Shown in pieces: positions 32,048-44,389 of a stretch of 64,000 nt of DNA. Position 1 is the stretch's first letter. Every line of letters starts with the position of its first letter. A program made the translations under genes and the position numbers. The notes beneath the pieces are model-generated. The model worked only from the letters and a program-made list of their open reading frames with translations. It ran no database searches and was not told where the DNA came from. Source of the DNA: Forficula auricularia (Eukaryota; Arthropoda; Insecta; Dermaptera; Forficulidae); the NCBI GenBank assembly GCA_024734495.1, contig JALMQS010000030.1:35571555-35635554 (forward strand), read 5' to 3'.

Positions 32048-32240
32048 AAATAAAGTAAAAACTCAAAGAGTTTATACAAATTATATATTTCGATTATTAG
32101 TCCATCATCAGAGTTTACAAGTTAATAGTATTAATAGTTAATAGTATTAACTTGTAAACTCCTGATGATGGACTAATAATCCGAAATATATTGAGTTTGT
32201 ATAAACCTCTTTGAGTTTTATTTCATTCACTGTGAAACTA
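32048..32240. repeat. Palindrome with hammerhead-like motifs
   Basis: Arms of about 85 bp are inverted around 32138: ACTCAAAGAGTTTATACAAA on the left and TTGTATAAACCTCTTTGAGT on the right. A GTTAATAGTATTAA repeat fills the apex. A relative is at 55380-55520. Confidence 0.75.
32156..32198 (+). ncRNA. Hammerhead-like motif, family 4
   Basis: AAACTC, CTGATGA, extra T, GGA..TCC (3-bp helix II, 7-nt loop), GAAA, TATATT, GAGTTT. AAACTC and GAGTTT pair over six bases (helix I). The candidate cleavage triplet is ATT. A mirrored, more decayed copy lies on the minus strand at about 32087-32117. Confidence 0.45.
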
Positions 32241-32399
32241 CACACCCTTTACTCTATTAACTAACATCATGTTTCACCTTAAAACCTACACCACTTTCCA
32301 TAAGTAAAAAAAAGTAAAAACCAATAAAGTTTTTTTTTTTAATTTTAATTCTCAAGATTAAAAATTAATTTTAATTTTTTAACAGCCCTAATTAATTAT

Positions 32400-32690
32400 G
32401 GGTTTATCCAAAATCTAATCACCTTGAAAATCTCAATAATTAAAAACTATATGTGAAATTTCGTAACGTACTAAAAAACAATTTGACAAATTAATTAATA
32501 TCTCGAAAAATATAATATTTTCCATGCTCATTCTATAAGGCTTTCTGGTAGAAAAATCGCAATGATTTCTCTTAATTTTTTTATTTGTATTAAAATAGAT
32601 TCAGCCGCTATTGAAATTTTTCGAAAAACGAAGCAACAAAACGTTTTTTCATGCACGATTACATTAATTGACCGTATAGTAAAGTAAAAA
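32400..32690 (-). repeat. Dispersed repeat related to 28180-28480
   Basis: Shares AAATCTAATCA, TTTCGAAAAACGAAG and a GACCGTATAGTAAAGTA end with 28180-28480 and, inverted, with 49290-49600. Confidence 0.4.
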
Positions 32691-33054
32691 TTCAGGGCAA
32701 GTATGAAAATAATTTAAATAATTAAATTTTAATTGAAATTAATAAATAAATATACGAAAATAAATTTTAATTGAAAATAATAAATAAATTTACAATAAAT
32801 AAAATAATTAAATTTTAGTTGAAAGTAATAAATACATTTACAAGAAGAAAAGGAAAGTCTATAAAATTAAAGTAAAAAAATTCTTAAACTATATTTACAA
32901 TTTTTTTTTCCGAAATACCTCAACACTCTACAACAACAATAATATACATAAACGGAAACTTTGGTTGATCACTGTGGATCTTTCCACGAGTCTCCATTAA
33001 CTTATTATATTTACAAAACTTATAACACAGAATCTGCAGAGGATATTATTTTTA

Positions 33055-34530
33055 GCCAGGATGACCACAAGTGGTGGCCATTATTTTCGAATTTTTATGC
33101 TCTCACAGGCTCAAATCGTTCTGAAATTAATAAATAAAAATATCCCCCAAGTTTCAAATCTCTATCTCAATTTTAACCTTAGCCGAACAGCAATGCAAGT
33201 TGCCCATCTAAATAACATGGGGTTTTTGGCATTGAACGAATAATTCTTTATTCCGGCAAAAGTAATGGTTCAACAAATGTGAAGCTCTGTAAATTTTATC
33301 TTTATAATAGTAGCTATCCTTCAGAATTTTTTTATAGTTTTTACCTATTATAATTTTGTGGGTCTATAATCCTATTTTAACGCTAAGATACAGCAGTATT
33401 TTTATATAGCTATAACTCAAAATTATAATAGGTAAAAATTTGTAAAAATTTTGAAGGATAGCTACTATTATAATAAGTACTTGGAGGCACCGAGCGATGC
33501 TCGGTAACTTCTTCCTTCAGTTAAAAGCTTTATTTTAATATTATTTTAAATTAATTTAAAATTCTGATAAAAAGGTCGATTTTTATTTGAGAGCCGTTTT
33601 CAAATTAAAAAAAATACAAAAATATATAGTATCTCGCCCACTGTACCCCCCCCCGCTCGACCTACCCCTGAAACCTCGCCCTACCCCGGATCACCCACCA
33701 CTGCACCCCACCTCCTGCACCTGTTTTTGATTCAACCATATGATTCATTTTTATTCATCCAATTGTTAATAAATAAAACCTATCAAAATGTGTTGTTTTT
33801 TCAGAAAATTGAGACCTGCTATGCGAAATATATTTTTAAATAAATTCTTGATTATTTTTTATTCTAATAAATAAATAAAGTTCTTTATAAAAACAATTAT
33901 AAAACGTTTATTAATATTTCTAACGTTTAGGAGAACAAAATATGTTTTAAACCACAATCACAATACTTCTTCAAGGCCTTTGAGAATAAAGGATTTACCG
34001 GACCCATTGTCTGCCTGAGCACAAAAGGAAAAGGGAAACCTTTTTAAAACCCCTAAGAATGGGATTTGTCTACCTGAGAATAATTAATTTGATTACTAAA
34101 AAACCCATCAAAAACAATTCTTCGAAGATGAGACCGTGACAGATCGAATTGTCACCCCAAAAACCCCCTAACCCTAATTTCATCAAAATCGGTAAAGCCG
34201 TTTTCAAAATAGAACCAAGATACAAATATATAAACAAATAAATAAATATATATATAAACAAATAAATAAATATACAATTTTTGCTCGTTCAATAAGAGTA
34301 GATAAAGGTTACTGAGTTTTACATTTTTTGAACCATTACTTTGGCAGTAATAAAAATTTGATTGTTCAATGCCAAAAACGCCATCTTATTTAGATGGGAA
34401 ACTTGCATCGCTATGGGTCACAGGTTAAAATTGAGATAGAAACATTTTTTTAATTTATTTCGAACCATATGAGCCTCTGTCACCGTGAAAATTTGAAAAT
34501 CCCCTAAATAATAGCCACACTAGTGAGATT
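33055..34530. mobile_element. Fold-back element split by a Helentron-like insertion
   Basis: The sequences on either side of the Helentron copy are inverted relative to each other: GGCATTGAACGA at 33229 and TTGTTCAATGCC at 34353, GTTGCCCATCTAAATA at 33199 and its complement at 34389, AGATAGAGATTTG-type phrases further out. An inner 180-bp palindrome (33298-33474, AGTAGCTATCCTTC) sits at the apex. Confidence 0.65.
33476..34302 (-). mobile_element. Helentron-like element, copy B
   Basis: Reverse-oriented near full-length copy: 3' end hairpin CACCGAGC-GATG-CTCGG at 33488-33512, C-rich block at 33645-33720, 5' end ...GAGTAGA at 34296-34302. It is inserted in one arm of the fold-back element 33055-34530, so it is younger than that element. 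Confidence 0.7.
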
Positions 34531-35271
34531 TCACTTATAATGTGGTCAAAAGTAAATAGACTTAACTTTTTCTAGAAACATTTTAATGAAATTTGACTTT
34601 TCATTTATTAAATAAAAATCAAAAACTTTCAAAATAATTAAATTATAATAGAGAATCAAGCAGATGACGAACGCACAGATACATACCATCTCTGATGAAT
34701 ATTAAAAAAAATTATTTTCCCTGTCTTTTATGTTTGAATGAAATGAAAACGAGAATTAATTAATTAAGTCCTCTTTTAAAGCTCAAACGTCATTTATTCT
34801 ATTAAATGGAAAATTAACTGAATTTTGCATACTGCAATTATCTATTTACATACATAATTAAATATCAATATGGTCAGGAAAACTAGAGAGATGATGTCAT
34901 CGATGATGAATCTATTTTATCTATATAAATATGTACAAAAACCTCCACAGCATATATTTCTCTTAAAGAGAATATTAAATTCTACACTAAAATTAGTATC
35001 AGTAAATTAAATTGTATTGTATTAAATAATAGAGAGACATGGACTCTAATGAACAAAGGTGGTGTTCAATTTGCATGTTAGAATAAATATAGAGCAAGTA
35101 TTAATTGAACCTGGAATTTATATAAAAGAAAGATAATTTCATTTTATGGCAAATGAAAATCTTAAACAAATTAAGACACGGGATATTGTTAAGGGTATTT
35201 TACGGGACGAGGTAGGACAGAAAAGAGGAAAATCTAGTTTGGAGTATTTTACCCAGATAATGAAAGAGTAG
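34531..35271. other. AT-rich DNA, nothing recognised
   Basis: No shared repeats and no frame of note. ATGATGTCATCGATGATGAA at about 34890 is a short palindromic cluster. Confidence 0.4.
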
Positions 35272-36289
35272 ATGGAAGACCGAGCTTCACTCGGGTTTTA
35301 GTTGTTGTTTATTTGAACAACCAATTGTTTTGTTTTGATTCAACTTCATGATTCATAGGTGCAGGGGCGGATTTAAGAGACCCAGGGCCCCTAGGCACTT
35401 GATATTTGCCCCCCCCCCCCCCCATCATCTCGAAACTATTTTGGAAATTTGAGCAAATTAAATGCACTAGTACAGAACATTTTTTTTATTCAAGAGCATT
35501 GTATTGTAGGAGCATCTAGCCTTTTTAATGTACAATATTAGGCCAATTTAATTACAAAGAAAATAAACAATATGATACAAACAGATCAAGTAAGAGAAAA
35601 ACAAATTAAATAAACTGCAACGGATCGTTGCTAAACTTTATCCAAATTCATTTGAAATATTAATATGTTCTAGAGTAAAGTACTTTAAAATATAATTTTA
35701 CTAAAAACTTTATTTAACCTTTTTTGTGGTCCCCAAGGTACTTAATTAGGATATTAAATTTCATCAAAATTGGTTAAGTCATTTTCAAGATATTTAGAAA
35801 AAACTAAAAAAGTACTGAAATAAAGTACTAATGTTTGTAAACCGATATGTACCAAAAACTAATCAGCGCTTCATTTTGTTAAAAGAATGCTAGTTTTTTA
35901 ATTTCATTTCAATCGGTGCAACGGTGTGGAAAAAATCGTGGGCCAAAAAAACGATAACATACATACATCCATCCATCCGCACGCACTAAATGAAAAAATC
36001 GCACTTTTTGGCCTCTCGACGAGACCCCATGTAATTTTTGGCAAAACCGTCACGTGCTAAAATTCAACCTAATTGAATACTACAATTTGTGACTTTAATT
36101 GAGTCCATGGGTTCCGTAGTCTTTACCTGAGGACCCTTTGAAGCCACGCTTGCCCCGAGAGCGATTACAATACTTTACCCATGCTTTGCATTGGATAAAG
36201 TAAAAGGAAACAACAATTATATGGAACAAAAACAATAAATTTAATGAATATAGAGAAAAGAATAAAACTAAAAAAATTACAATATATAT

Positions 36290-36605
36290 TGCACAGAAGA
36301 AAGTTCGCCGTAAGATTGTATAAATTTTATAGAATAACGTAATTATATAGTAACATAGACTGTATTATTCTGATGTTTATTAAACCATATAATCAATTTT
36401 TCATCTCTTCTTTTGTCATATCCTATATATATATATCCTATATATATATATATATAGGATATAGACAAAAGAAGAGATGAAAAAAGAAATTTTAATCGAC
36501 TTTAATGAGCTTAATAAACATCAGAATAATACAGTCTATGTTACTATATAGTTACGTTATTCTATAAAATTTATACAATCTTACGGCGAACTTTCTTCTG
36601 TGCAA
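36290..36605. repeat. Inverted duplication of the transposase 3' end
   Basis: 36290-36425 is an inverted copy of 36460-36605 (GCACAGAAGAAAGTTCGCCG against CGGCGAACTTTCTTCTGTGC) around a TATATAGGATAT apex. A transcript would form a long hairpin including the last transposase codons. Confidence 0.8.
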
Positions 36606-36897
36606 AAGAACGAATAACGTCTTCATAGTCAATTGACTGCATTATTTCTGACTCTATGTACATTACAGAGAGTGAATTGAGCCTGTTCTCTCCTATGTTA
36701 GATCTTAAGTAATTCTTTACTCTCTTTAGCGCTGAAAACGACTGTTCTGTTGAGCCGTTTGACGCTGGTGTACACAACAGCATTCGGAACGCAATTCCTA
36801 CGTTTGGATAAATGTGCTTATGTAAATGGAGCAGCAATCCAACGTAAAAACTCTTAGTAATTTTAATGAGAATGTTAAGCGATATTTGTTTATACAA
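36571..36897 (-). pseudogene. hAT transposase C-terminal fragment (dimerisation domain)
   Basis: The 108-codon minus-strand frame contains TPASNGSTEQSFSALKRVKN followed by YLRSNIGENRLNSL, the signature of the hAT C-terminal dimerisation region as found in the ZMYM/ZNF862-like branch. It ends in RRKIV and TAA. The rest of the transposase (BED finger, RNase-H core) is absent, so no activity is expected. Confidence 0.85.
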
Positions 36898-38019
36898 GAG
36901 ATTGTGATTGCATACTTGTATGTTATTTGTAATGCCTATTTTAGATCCCTTGTGATCTTTTTAGGTTGAAAAAAAAAAAAAAGATTCCGCAACCGGGGCT
37001 GGGCACCTAGGCCCGGTCCTTGTGGGCTCTAGGCGGAAATCCAGCACTGCATAGGTGTTAAATAAAAACAAAAACTTATTTTTCAGCAATTCTTAATTCA
37101 AATGGTGGCTTAAATTAATCCAAATATGTTGAAAATGTTTTAATTCAAATGGTCATTTAAGGGGGTTTGGGACTGTTTATCATTTTTATAAGAAAATTCT
37201 CAAATGCTTACCATCGAATCATAGATGTATTAAATATTTATTCCCGAAATTTGAATTTGATCGTCTGACCCATTACCGAGAAATAAATTATTGAAAAATG
37301 AACCGAGCTTTTAAAAGTGGCTATAACTTCTATACAAATTATACCATTTTCAACAAATTTATAAAAATCAATAATTGAACTTTTATGAATCGAATAATAC
37401 ATTTTTCAACAGATTTGACAATCTAGTTAATTAGTTATTCATAAATATAAAAATAAAAAGTTATTTAAAACCAACAGAATATAACAAAAGAACACAATTT
37501 AGTAGTCGGACTTTGTCACTCTGCAGAAATACAAAAGATTTTTTTCGAAGATCAACCAGATAAATAAGCTGTCCCTAACTCCCTTAAATTTTTCAAAAAT
37601 TTTTGGATTAATTTAAACCACAATTTGAATTTGATAAAAAAGAAGATTTTGTTTTTATTTAACACCTACAAATTATGAAGTTGAATCAAACAAAACAATT
37701 AGCTGTTCAAATAAACAACAACTAAAACTCGAGTGTAATTAGGTTAATTATAAAATCAATCAAAATATATTATTTTTCACAAAATTGAGAGCTGCTTAAA
37801 TAAATATATAGTATTTTTAAATAAATCCTTGATTATTTTTTATTCTATTAAATGAATATGGATATCTAGAAACAATAATTACAAAAACATTTATTATTAA
37901 TTATTTGTTGGCCTCTTGAACAATGTCCATTTAGTCATGTCCTAAATGAATTTTTTTCCAAGTGTGTGATTTTATGTGTCTGTAAATTGGTGTAGGGGTT
38001 AGACTATAGCCGGTCAAAC

Positions 38020-38100
38020 TTTTTTTATTGCACCAGAATTTAACCAGGGCTACCTTGATCCATAGGCGACGATTCTACTCTTTCAGCCAACCTGACCTTA
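38020..38100 (-). repeat. Degenerate tRNA-derived SINE
   Basis: On the minus strand GTTGGCTGAAAGAGTAG resembles an A box and CTGGTTAAATTCTGG a decayed B box, about 40 bases apart. No target duplication seen. Confidence 0.35.
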
Positions 38101-38120
38101 AATAAGCGAATTGCTGATTC

Positions 38121-38273
38121 CGAGGGGTGAACCGTGATTGGAAATAGGTGTACACAGTCTTTGGAATTATTTTGGAATTCATTAGATAATCTATTGTCAT
38201 CTATTGTCTTCTACTTGGAAATGAAAGTGGAAGTGGAAGTAGGTGTACACGATTTCAGGTCGCGGTTCACTCG
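38121..38273. mobile_element. CGAGGGGTGA MITE, copy 2
   Basis: Ends CGAGGGGTGAACCGTGA and TCGCGGTTCACTCG. Flanks GCTGATTC and TTTGATTC agree at six of eight bases, consistent with an aged 8-bp duplication. The interior lacks the 20-bp minisatellite but has GGAATT/GGAAGTGGAAGT phrases from which it could have grown. Confidence 0.7.
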
Positions 38274-38308
38274 TTTGATTCTATGCTAAATTATTTTAAT
38301 CCCGTTAT

Positions 38309-38333
38309 GTATGTATGTATGTATGTATACTTT
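38309..38333. repeat. (TATG)n microsatellite
   Basis: Five to six uninterrupted TATG units. Confidence 0.85.
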
Positions 38334-38384
38334 TGTAAATGAAAAATTCTAATTGATGGCCAATTCTTTTTTATATTAATTTGT

Positions 38385-38530
38385 AGATCCTGTAGAAGAA
38401 GAGAAGATGCTCAGAAAAGTCGATTTTTAAGAGGATAAAAATGATCTTCCAATAAATTTTTTATCCGGAATTTTATTTTTCATTATCCTTGGGATGCCTT
38501 TCCATCAATTCTCCATTGAATTCTACCAGT
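38385..38530. repeat. Dispersed repeat shared with 63838-63970
   Basis: AAGATGCT..GAAA.GTCGAT, TAATAAATT, ATCCTTGGG and TTCTCCATTCAATT-type phrases appear in the same order in both places. Confidence 0.5.
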
Positions 38531-39212
38531 TTATCTCCCAAAGAAAATACTTCTAATAAAAAAGCTAGACCTTTTCCGAAACAAATGATACACTTGATTA
38601 AACGAATTTCTAATTATTTTTATCAAATATACCCAAAAAAAAATGAAAACTTTTACACCACTAGGTACGCTTTTCACAAATTTGAGATAGAAAGCCCAAA
38701 ATATAATTAGTTTAATTTTATAAAAAAATATCAAAAATTTTATCACCAAAACAAACTTTTACGATATTTCGAATTATCGGAGCTTCAGAAATCCAGGGAC
38801 ACAAAAAAGACAAAAAAAAATATTTTTTCTAAATTTTAGAATTTCTAAACTCACTAAGCACAAAAATTTGAACATTTTTTAGCGAATCTAATACTTGGGC
38901 CTGTCATGCGTACCGAGTAATTTTCTTCATTTTTTAACATAATACAATAAAGAATATTATATTATTATATTGAATATTATTTTATACTTTGATATAGGCA
39001 AGTGAATTGGAAAGATGCATGTCACGCCATCTATTAATGTTTCCCATAACTAAAATTTTACTTTCTATTTTTTTTCCACCCCTCTAAAACTTGACTGTAT
39101 TATTATTTAATTGAATTGTCTGTCTCCTTGTGAACCAATTATATTCTCTCTCAGCTCCAATCTAAATATTGTCATTTATAAACAATTAAAATATAACATT
39201 TAAAATAAGCCT

Positions 39213-39602
39213 ATGGTAATTTGTCCACCATTGATTTATTTATTAAATAACAACACTTTTTTTTGTTTTAATTTTCATTTGAGTTGTTTAATACCTGTAA
39301 TTAACAAAACCCGAAGGGGTACGGGAATTTCCAGAGCGCGGGGGTGTCCAGGGGGTGCGGACGGGGTGGTTTCCTGGCCAAGCCCGCGCAAATCAGCCCT
39401 GATTGGCCGGACGATTATTAATCAAACACAATTATGCAAATCGACAGGGTATATTAATGAAACAGAATACCTAAAATTAGTGCAAATGGGACTGCAAATA
39501 AGCGTAAATTGTCATTTGGGTTATTTTTTAATTTTGCTGAGTTGTTTAAGTTTGTTTCATTTAGCATCCCAGCGATCTAGAGAATTTGAATTTTTCAATT
39601 AA
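39213..39602. promoter_or_regulatory. GC-richer unique island with octamer-like site
   Basis: About 39310-39420 is strongly GC-rich and is followed by GGACGATTATTAATC and ATTATGCAAATCGAC (an ATGCAAAT octamer core beside homeodomain-type ATTA sites). GGCCAATC (a CCAAT box on the minus strand) lies at 39400. An open frame of 129 codons spans it on the plus strand but has no recognisable domain. A conserved enhancer or promoter is one reading, by motif and composition only. Confidence 0.25.
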
Positions 39603-40104
39603 GCCTATATAATTATAAATTATTCAATAATATTATAGGCTCAACGTGTTGAATAAAATATTCATTTAAATTTACATTTTAAGCCTTTATAGCTTTGAAA
39701 TAAAAATTTTACGATTTAAAAGGCATCATAGTAAAAATCAAAAATAATTAGATTTTTAAAAAATAGAGAGAGAAAAAGAAAATATTATATAAAAGTTTGA
39801 AAATATTGCAATGGATATCTCATTTACTCAATTTTCATAATTTAAATTAATGGTAGAATGGGAATGTATTTTAGCAGAGGTCATTAGATGTCAAATTAAA
39901 TCATTTTCAAAGAAGTAATTTAGAAAATATAAATTAAAAATTAAATTTCAAGGAAAGCCGCTAAATTTGCATCCCATTTAGAAAACAACTTTTATAGCTC
40001 AGGGCATAAAAACATCAGTAGGATGGACAAGATATAACATTTAGAACCACTTTTAATGTTCATAATAATAAATTTATATGCTTCCATTAAAAGTTATTAT
40101 AGAA

Positions 40105-42092
40105 GATGCGGTCCATGCCAAATCGGACGGTTTGAAAAATTTTAATTTTGATTTCCTTCATTTTTTAACATTTTTTACTACCCATCAAAAAAACTCTTCC
40201 TGGTAAGTAAATTTTGAAATTTTTTTGGTCACTGGTTTAAAAGATATCGAATTTCGGTTTTTCGCTCATAACTTCTTCAAAATGGTCCAAATTGAGATTT
40301 TAATTTTTTAATTTTTGTTTTTAACCGACTTCAAAAAAGGAGGAGGTTCTCAATTCGACTGAATTTTTTTCTGTGTCTATGTTACCTGATTTCTTCGCCA
40401 ATTGTGAACCGATTTTGATGATTTTTTTGTATTGGGTTCAGTATAGTTTCCAATTGTTAAAAATATAAATTTCATTGGTATTGGACTTTTTTTATATTTG
40501 TTCAGGAATAATTTTTTTGTTTATGAACCGATTTTAATGATTCTTTCTGAGTTTGGATCAGTATAGCTCCAAGATAGTAAAGATACCTAACTATTTATTT
40601 ATTTATTTATTTTATGTATGTTCAGCGAGAACGTTTTGCCACGTTGACCGATTTTGATTATTCTTTTTTATTGAAAAAGGGATACCCTCGGCGTGGTCCC
40701 ATATTAATTTGGTCAAGTTCTGATGATAGGATCAATGACGAAATAACGTAAATCTCCAATTCTTATGTGCAAATAATTGAAATTAAATTAAATAAAATCT
40801 TTTATAAAAAAAGCAATCTTAAAACGTTCATTTAAAACCCGCAAACGTTTCAAGAGAATTTCTATATTTATGAATTGAATATTTTTATCATTTTCTGGAA
40901 AAATGAAGGAGAGAGTGAGGACCAATCGACTTGATTGGGGAATAATGGAATTGAAATAATTATCGGAAAAGAGGTTTTTTTATCTAATTAGATTTTTCCT
41001 CTTATTAAAAACAAGGACTAAAGATAAATAAGGACACTCGATGGTGGAGAAGTTATCTCCGGAATCGAAGCAAAATACAATGTATACATTAATTAATGTA
41101 AAATAATTGGTTTAATATCATTTTCTGATTCATTCGCCCGACGATTTCTCTTACGAGATATTATCTTAAGTCACTATTAATAACATCACTAAAAATAGAA
41201 AAATAATAATAATTTTTATAAAGAAAAAAATGAAACCGACTTCAAAAAAACTAAATCCAACAAATAAAATAATAAGAACTCAAAAATCAAATAAAATGCA
41301 CTAAAAGGTATAAAATAATTTTCTAATTTAGTAGTAGAAATATTAACATGAAATCAATTTTTGAAGTCGGTGCTAAACAAACTATATAAGCAAGCGTACC
41401 CGCCAAACGTACTAAGTAAGATCCGTCGAGTTCGATTCATATAATGTATATGTTTGGCACCGACTTCAAAAGTGATTTCATGTTAATATTTCGTCGCTTA
41501 GTTGTAACTAAATTAGATAATTATTTTATACCTTTTAGTGCATTTTATTTGATTTTTGAGTTCTTATTATTTTATTTGTTACATTTAGTGTTTTAGAAGT
41601 AGGTTTTTTTTGTAAAAATTATTATTTTACATACTTTTTAGAAAAAATAGAAAGTGTTTTTTATATGCGGTTTTTGAGTTAGAAAATTTTAAACTTGTTT
41701 TTGAAACTGTATGTTCTCTTCGATTTTTTGATCATTTTTTATTTTAAACCTCTATTGATTTTACAAATTTTAAGACCGGGTTGATTATGGTCCTAAGATA
41801 ATTACTATTTTTTGGATTTTTGAAAATTTCGAAAAAAAATTATTCTCGATTAACCATTATAAACCCTTTTTAGTATTGAGTTCTCTTTTTTTAGTTATTT
41901 TCAATTTATTTTTGTCGTTAATAGGTGTTTAAAATAAATAATTAGTATTTTAGTTTGTTGAAAGAAAATCAAAATTAAAAATCATATATCCTGAATAGTT
42001 TTTTGATGGGTACTAAAAAATGTCAATAAAATGGAGAGAAAGATCAGAAACTTAAAATGTTGTTCAAACTGTCCGATTTGATGGAATGGCCA
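40105..42092. mobile_element. Large inverted-repeat element, copy 2, carrying a nested repeat
   Basis: Left end GTCCATGCCAAATCGGACGG (40111) and right end CTGTCCGATTTGATGGAATG (42069-42088) are inverted. ACTACCCATCAAAAAAACT at 40179 is inverted at 41996-42014. A GAAGTCGG element (40323-41625) is inserted inside. No coding region. Confidence 0.65.
40323..41625 (+). mobile_element. GAAGTCGG fold-back element, nested
   Basis: Left section starts ACCGACTTCAAAAAAGGAGG. The palindromic section 41225-41615 carries the family phrases CCGACTTCAAAAAA, TAAAAGGTATAAAATAATT and TTCATGTTAATATTTCGTCG. It lies within copy 2 of the large inverted-repeat element. Confidence 0.7.
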
Positions 42093-42990
42093 TAAGTAAG
42101 TATAAGTTGTAATGTTTAATAGGTACCTATATTATATTATTGTAAAATCTGTTTCGACACTTATATTTTCTTTGGAATATACCTATGTGAGTTATCAAGA
42201 GTTCAGTAGTTTTTTTCATAGAAAGTAAATACATTGGTATTTTTAGAACAACTAAAATATTTATTTATTTATATAATTAATTTCGAAAGCACTACTACTA
42301 AGACCAAGATACTTGCAAATTATTTTAATTTAAATTTTTAAATCAAAAAGTGATGAAATTAGTGAGGGACCCTGGTTAAGACTTTGTAGTTTGTACTCTC
42401 ATAAATAGTAGTTTGTTCTATCAAAACTCGGTATGATTTCCTCAAATTTTAGGGGTTTAAAGTTTTTTCATAAACAAACCTGTATGATCTAAAAAGACTT
42501 TACGGAAAGATATAGTTTATAAATGAATATGCAGTTTCCAAAAGGGCACATGTCTGAAAATTTAAAATGTTCAGGAATGAAAAAAACTATTTATTTTCTA
42601 AAGTAGTGTAAAATTTATGAAACTTATTTTTGACTTATATTTTGGGGGATGTAAAATTAATACCAAAGTTGTGGCTTTTTCTGAACATAGTAGGGTCAGG
42701 GAAGCTTTTAGATTACATTTATGAAAAAGTGTTTTTGTCAAAATATGCAAGATCTGCTCTTTTCGAAATTGAATATTCAAATATAAACTGGTGTACTATA
42801 TTTCAGATCATTAGCAACAACAAGCAATAAAAATTATATTTATTTATGATTTTTTGTATTTTTTGACCCGAAATTTTGAAGCGATAAAGTAAAAAATCTA
42901 AATACTACTTTGGTTTGTAAGTTTGTATATGTATAAAAAAATGTAGGCTTCAAAATTTAATTTCTAGGACCTTTTGTTCTTGGTCTATCT
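42093..42990. other. AT-rich DNA, nothing recognised
   Basis: Overlapping short frames on both strands near 42600-42830 are of random composition. Confidence 0.4.
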
Positions 42991-42993
42991 GGG

Positions 42994-43215
42994 GCAGTGT
43001 TTCTAAACCTTTTTGGTTAACGGCACAGTAAAAATATCTGGAATCATTTGCGGGACACCTAAATATAAAAAAAAGTAAAAGTCAAGTAATTACAAATACT
43101 ATTTCAAAGTTACAAAACCCATGCAATTTTAATTATTTGTTAAAAACGCTCGCGGCACATTTGACAATCTCTCGTGTCACACAGGTTGAGAGAGCCCAAA
43201 TTCTAAACAGTTCTC
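42994..43215. repeat. hAT-MITE-like fragment
   Basis: Starts CAGTGTTTCTAAACC and contains GGCACA phrases in opposite orientations. The right end is degenerate (GGTTGAGAGAGCCC) and no target duplication is readable. Confidence 0.35.
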
Positions 43216-43430
43216 GGCATTGAAAATATAAAAACTTTGCTACAGAACAAACTTTCTAATAGGATTTCTTTTTATGAATTTAACCTTCAAGCAGGCGTGC
43301 TGTCATTTGTAATGGCAGCGGTCGCGCGTATCCTAAAACACCTATGGGATATTTTAGTGATTTTTAACATTAATCAATTAATAATCATTTATTTTTTTTG
43401 TATTCAGACACGTTATCATTATGTTAGGAC

Positions 43431-43948
43431 CAGGGAGATAGGGAGAGAGCTTATGGCTAAAAAAGTGTCGCCTGCCTACGTCATTGCTGACTCACAGTCC
43501 GCCATCTTGGATCTTTCAAAACACTGAGATTTCCATATGGTCCTATACTAAAATTTATATCAATTTACCTTCGATTTTCAAAATTATAAGGTCACCTAAA
43601 TAAAAAACTAATAAAAGAACTATTTTAATTTATAGTTTTTTATTTTTACAGATATCTAGAGAAAATTGAAATTAATTAAAATTATTAATTATTAAAATTA
43701 TTTCACATTAAAATAAGATGAATATACACAAAATAGTCATAGGAACATATACTGTATTTTAGATTAAAGAAAAACGTGCTTATATGAGAGTATTTGCTCT
43801 TTGTTAAACATGTATTTCTTATTTGATAACGTTATGTTTGGCAATGTTTTGAACTATGCAAGATGGCGGTCGAGATTCTTCTTCCCCCGCTTCAAGAGAT
43901 AATTTCCTCGCCAAAGTTCTAACCTTACAGGCACTCCCTATCTCCCTA
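43431..43948. mobile_element. 518-bp hAT-type MITE with 8-bp TSD
   Basis: Perfect duplication GTTAGGAC at 43423-43430 and 43949-43956. Ends CAGGGAGATAGGGAG and CTCCCTATCTCCCTA (one mismatch). A second inverted pair, CCGCCATCTTG and CAAGATGGCGG, sits inside the termini. The flanking DNA 43290-43425 is a repeat also seen at 44570-44665. Confidence 0.88.
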
Positions 43949-44389
43949 GTTAGGACATAATTTGTTCTCAAAATCAAATAAGAGTAAGGGCATGGACGTA
44001 GTTAGGGTGGGGGCAAGAGGTACAGTGTCCTCCTACAAAACTCATTGCCCCCCCTAGAAAAATAGATAGTAATGAAGAAATATACTGTTTCACTCAAAAA
44101 CTTTTACCTACCTAGGTGTTCATTTCTGAGAAATTAAATATTAAAATGAATATCATATTAGAATAATAAAAAAATTATACTTATAAATTAAATTACCTAA
44201 CCTCATCACTTTCTCATTCAAGATTTCGGACTTATTAGCAGAATTGTGATAAATTAAAAATCTCTAAAAATGTCAAATTTTACTAAGAAAATAATATTTT
44301 CACCTTCTTTTCGTTGGGTAATGGTGATAAAAGTTAAAAATGAAAAATTTCCATAAATTGTATAGGTATTGGTAAATAATGTGACTCGG

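Larger units (their letters stand above)
35362..37047 (-). mobile_element. hAT element, 1.7 kb, with 8-bp TSD
   Basis: Perfect 8-bp duplication CATAGGTG (35354-35361 and 37048-37055). Ends CAGGGGCGGATTT and, inward from the right, CAGTGCTGGATTTCCG, typical hAT termini. It carries only the last fragment of a transposase gene (36571-36897) and a long inverted duplication of that gene's end (36290-36605). It is therefore non-autonomous. A stretch at 35665-36205, bounded by TAAAGTA phrases, may be a further nested insertion. Confidence 0.9.
35272..37960 (-). mobile_element. Helentron-like/fold-back host repeat, split by a hAT element
   Basis: Begins TGGAAGACCGAGCTTCACTC, a relative of the 6549 terminus. 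TTGTTGTTTATTTGAAC at 35303 is inverted at 37710-37730, showing a fold-back structure whose left arm was hit by the hAT insertion. The right part (37795-37950) matches the interior of the other Helentron-like copies. Confidence 0.5.
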
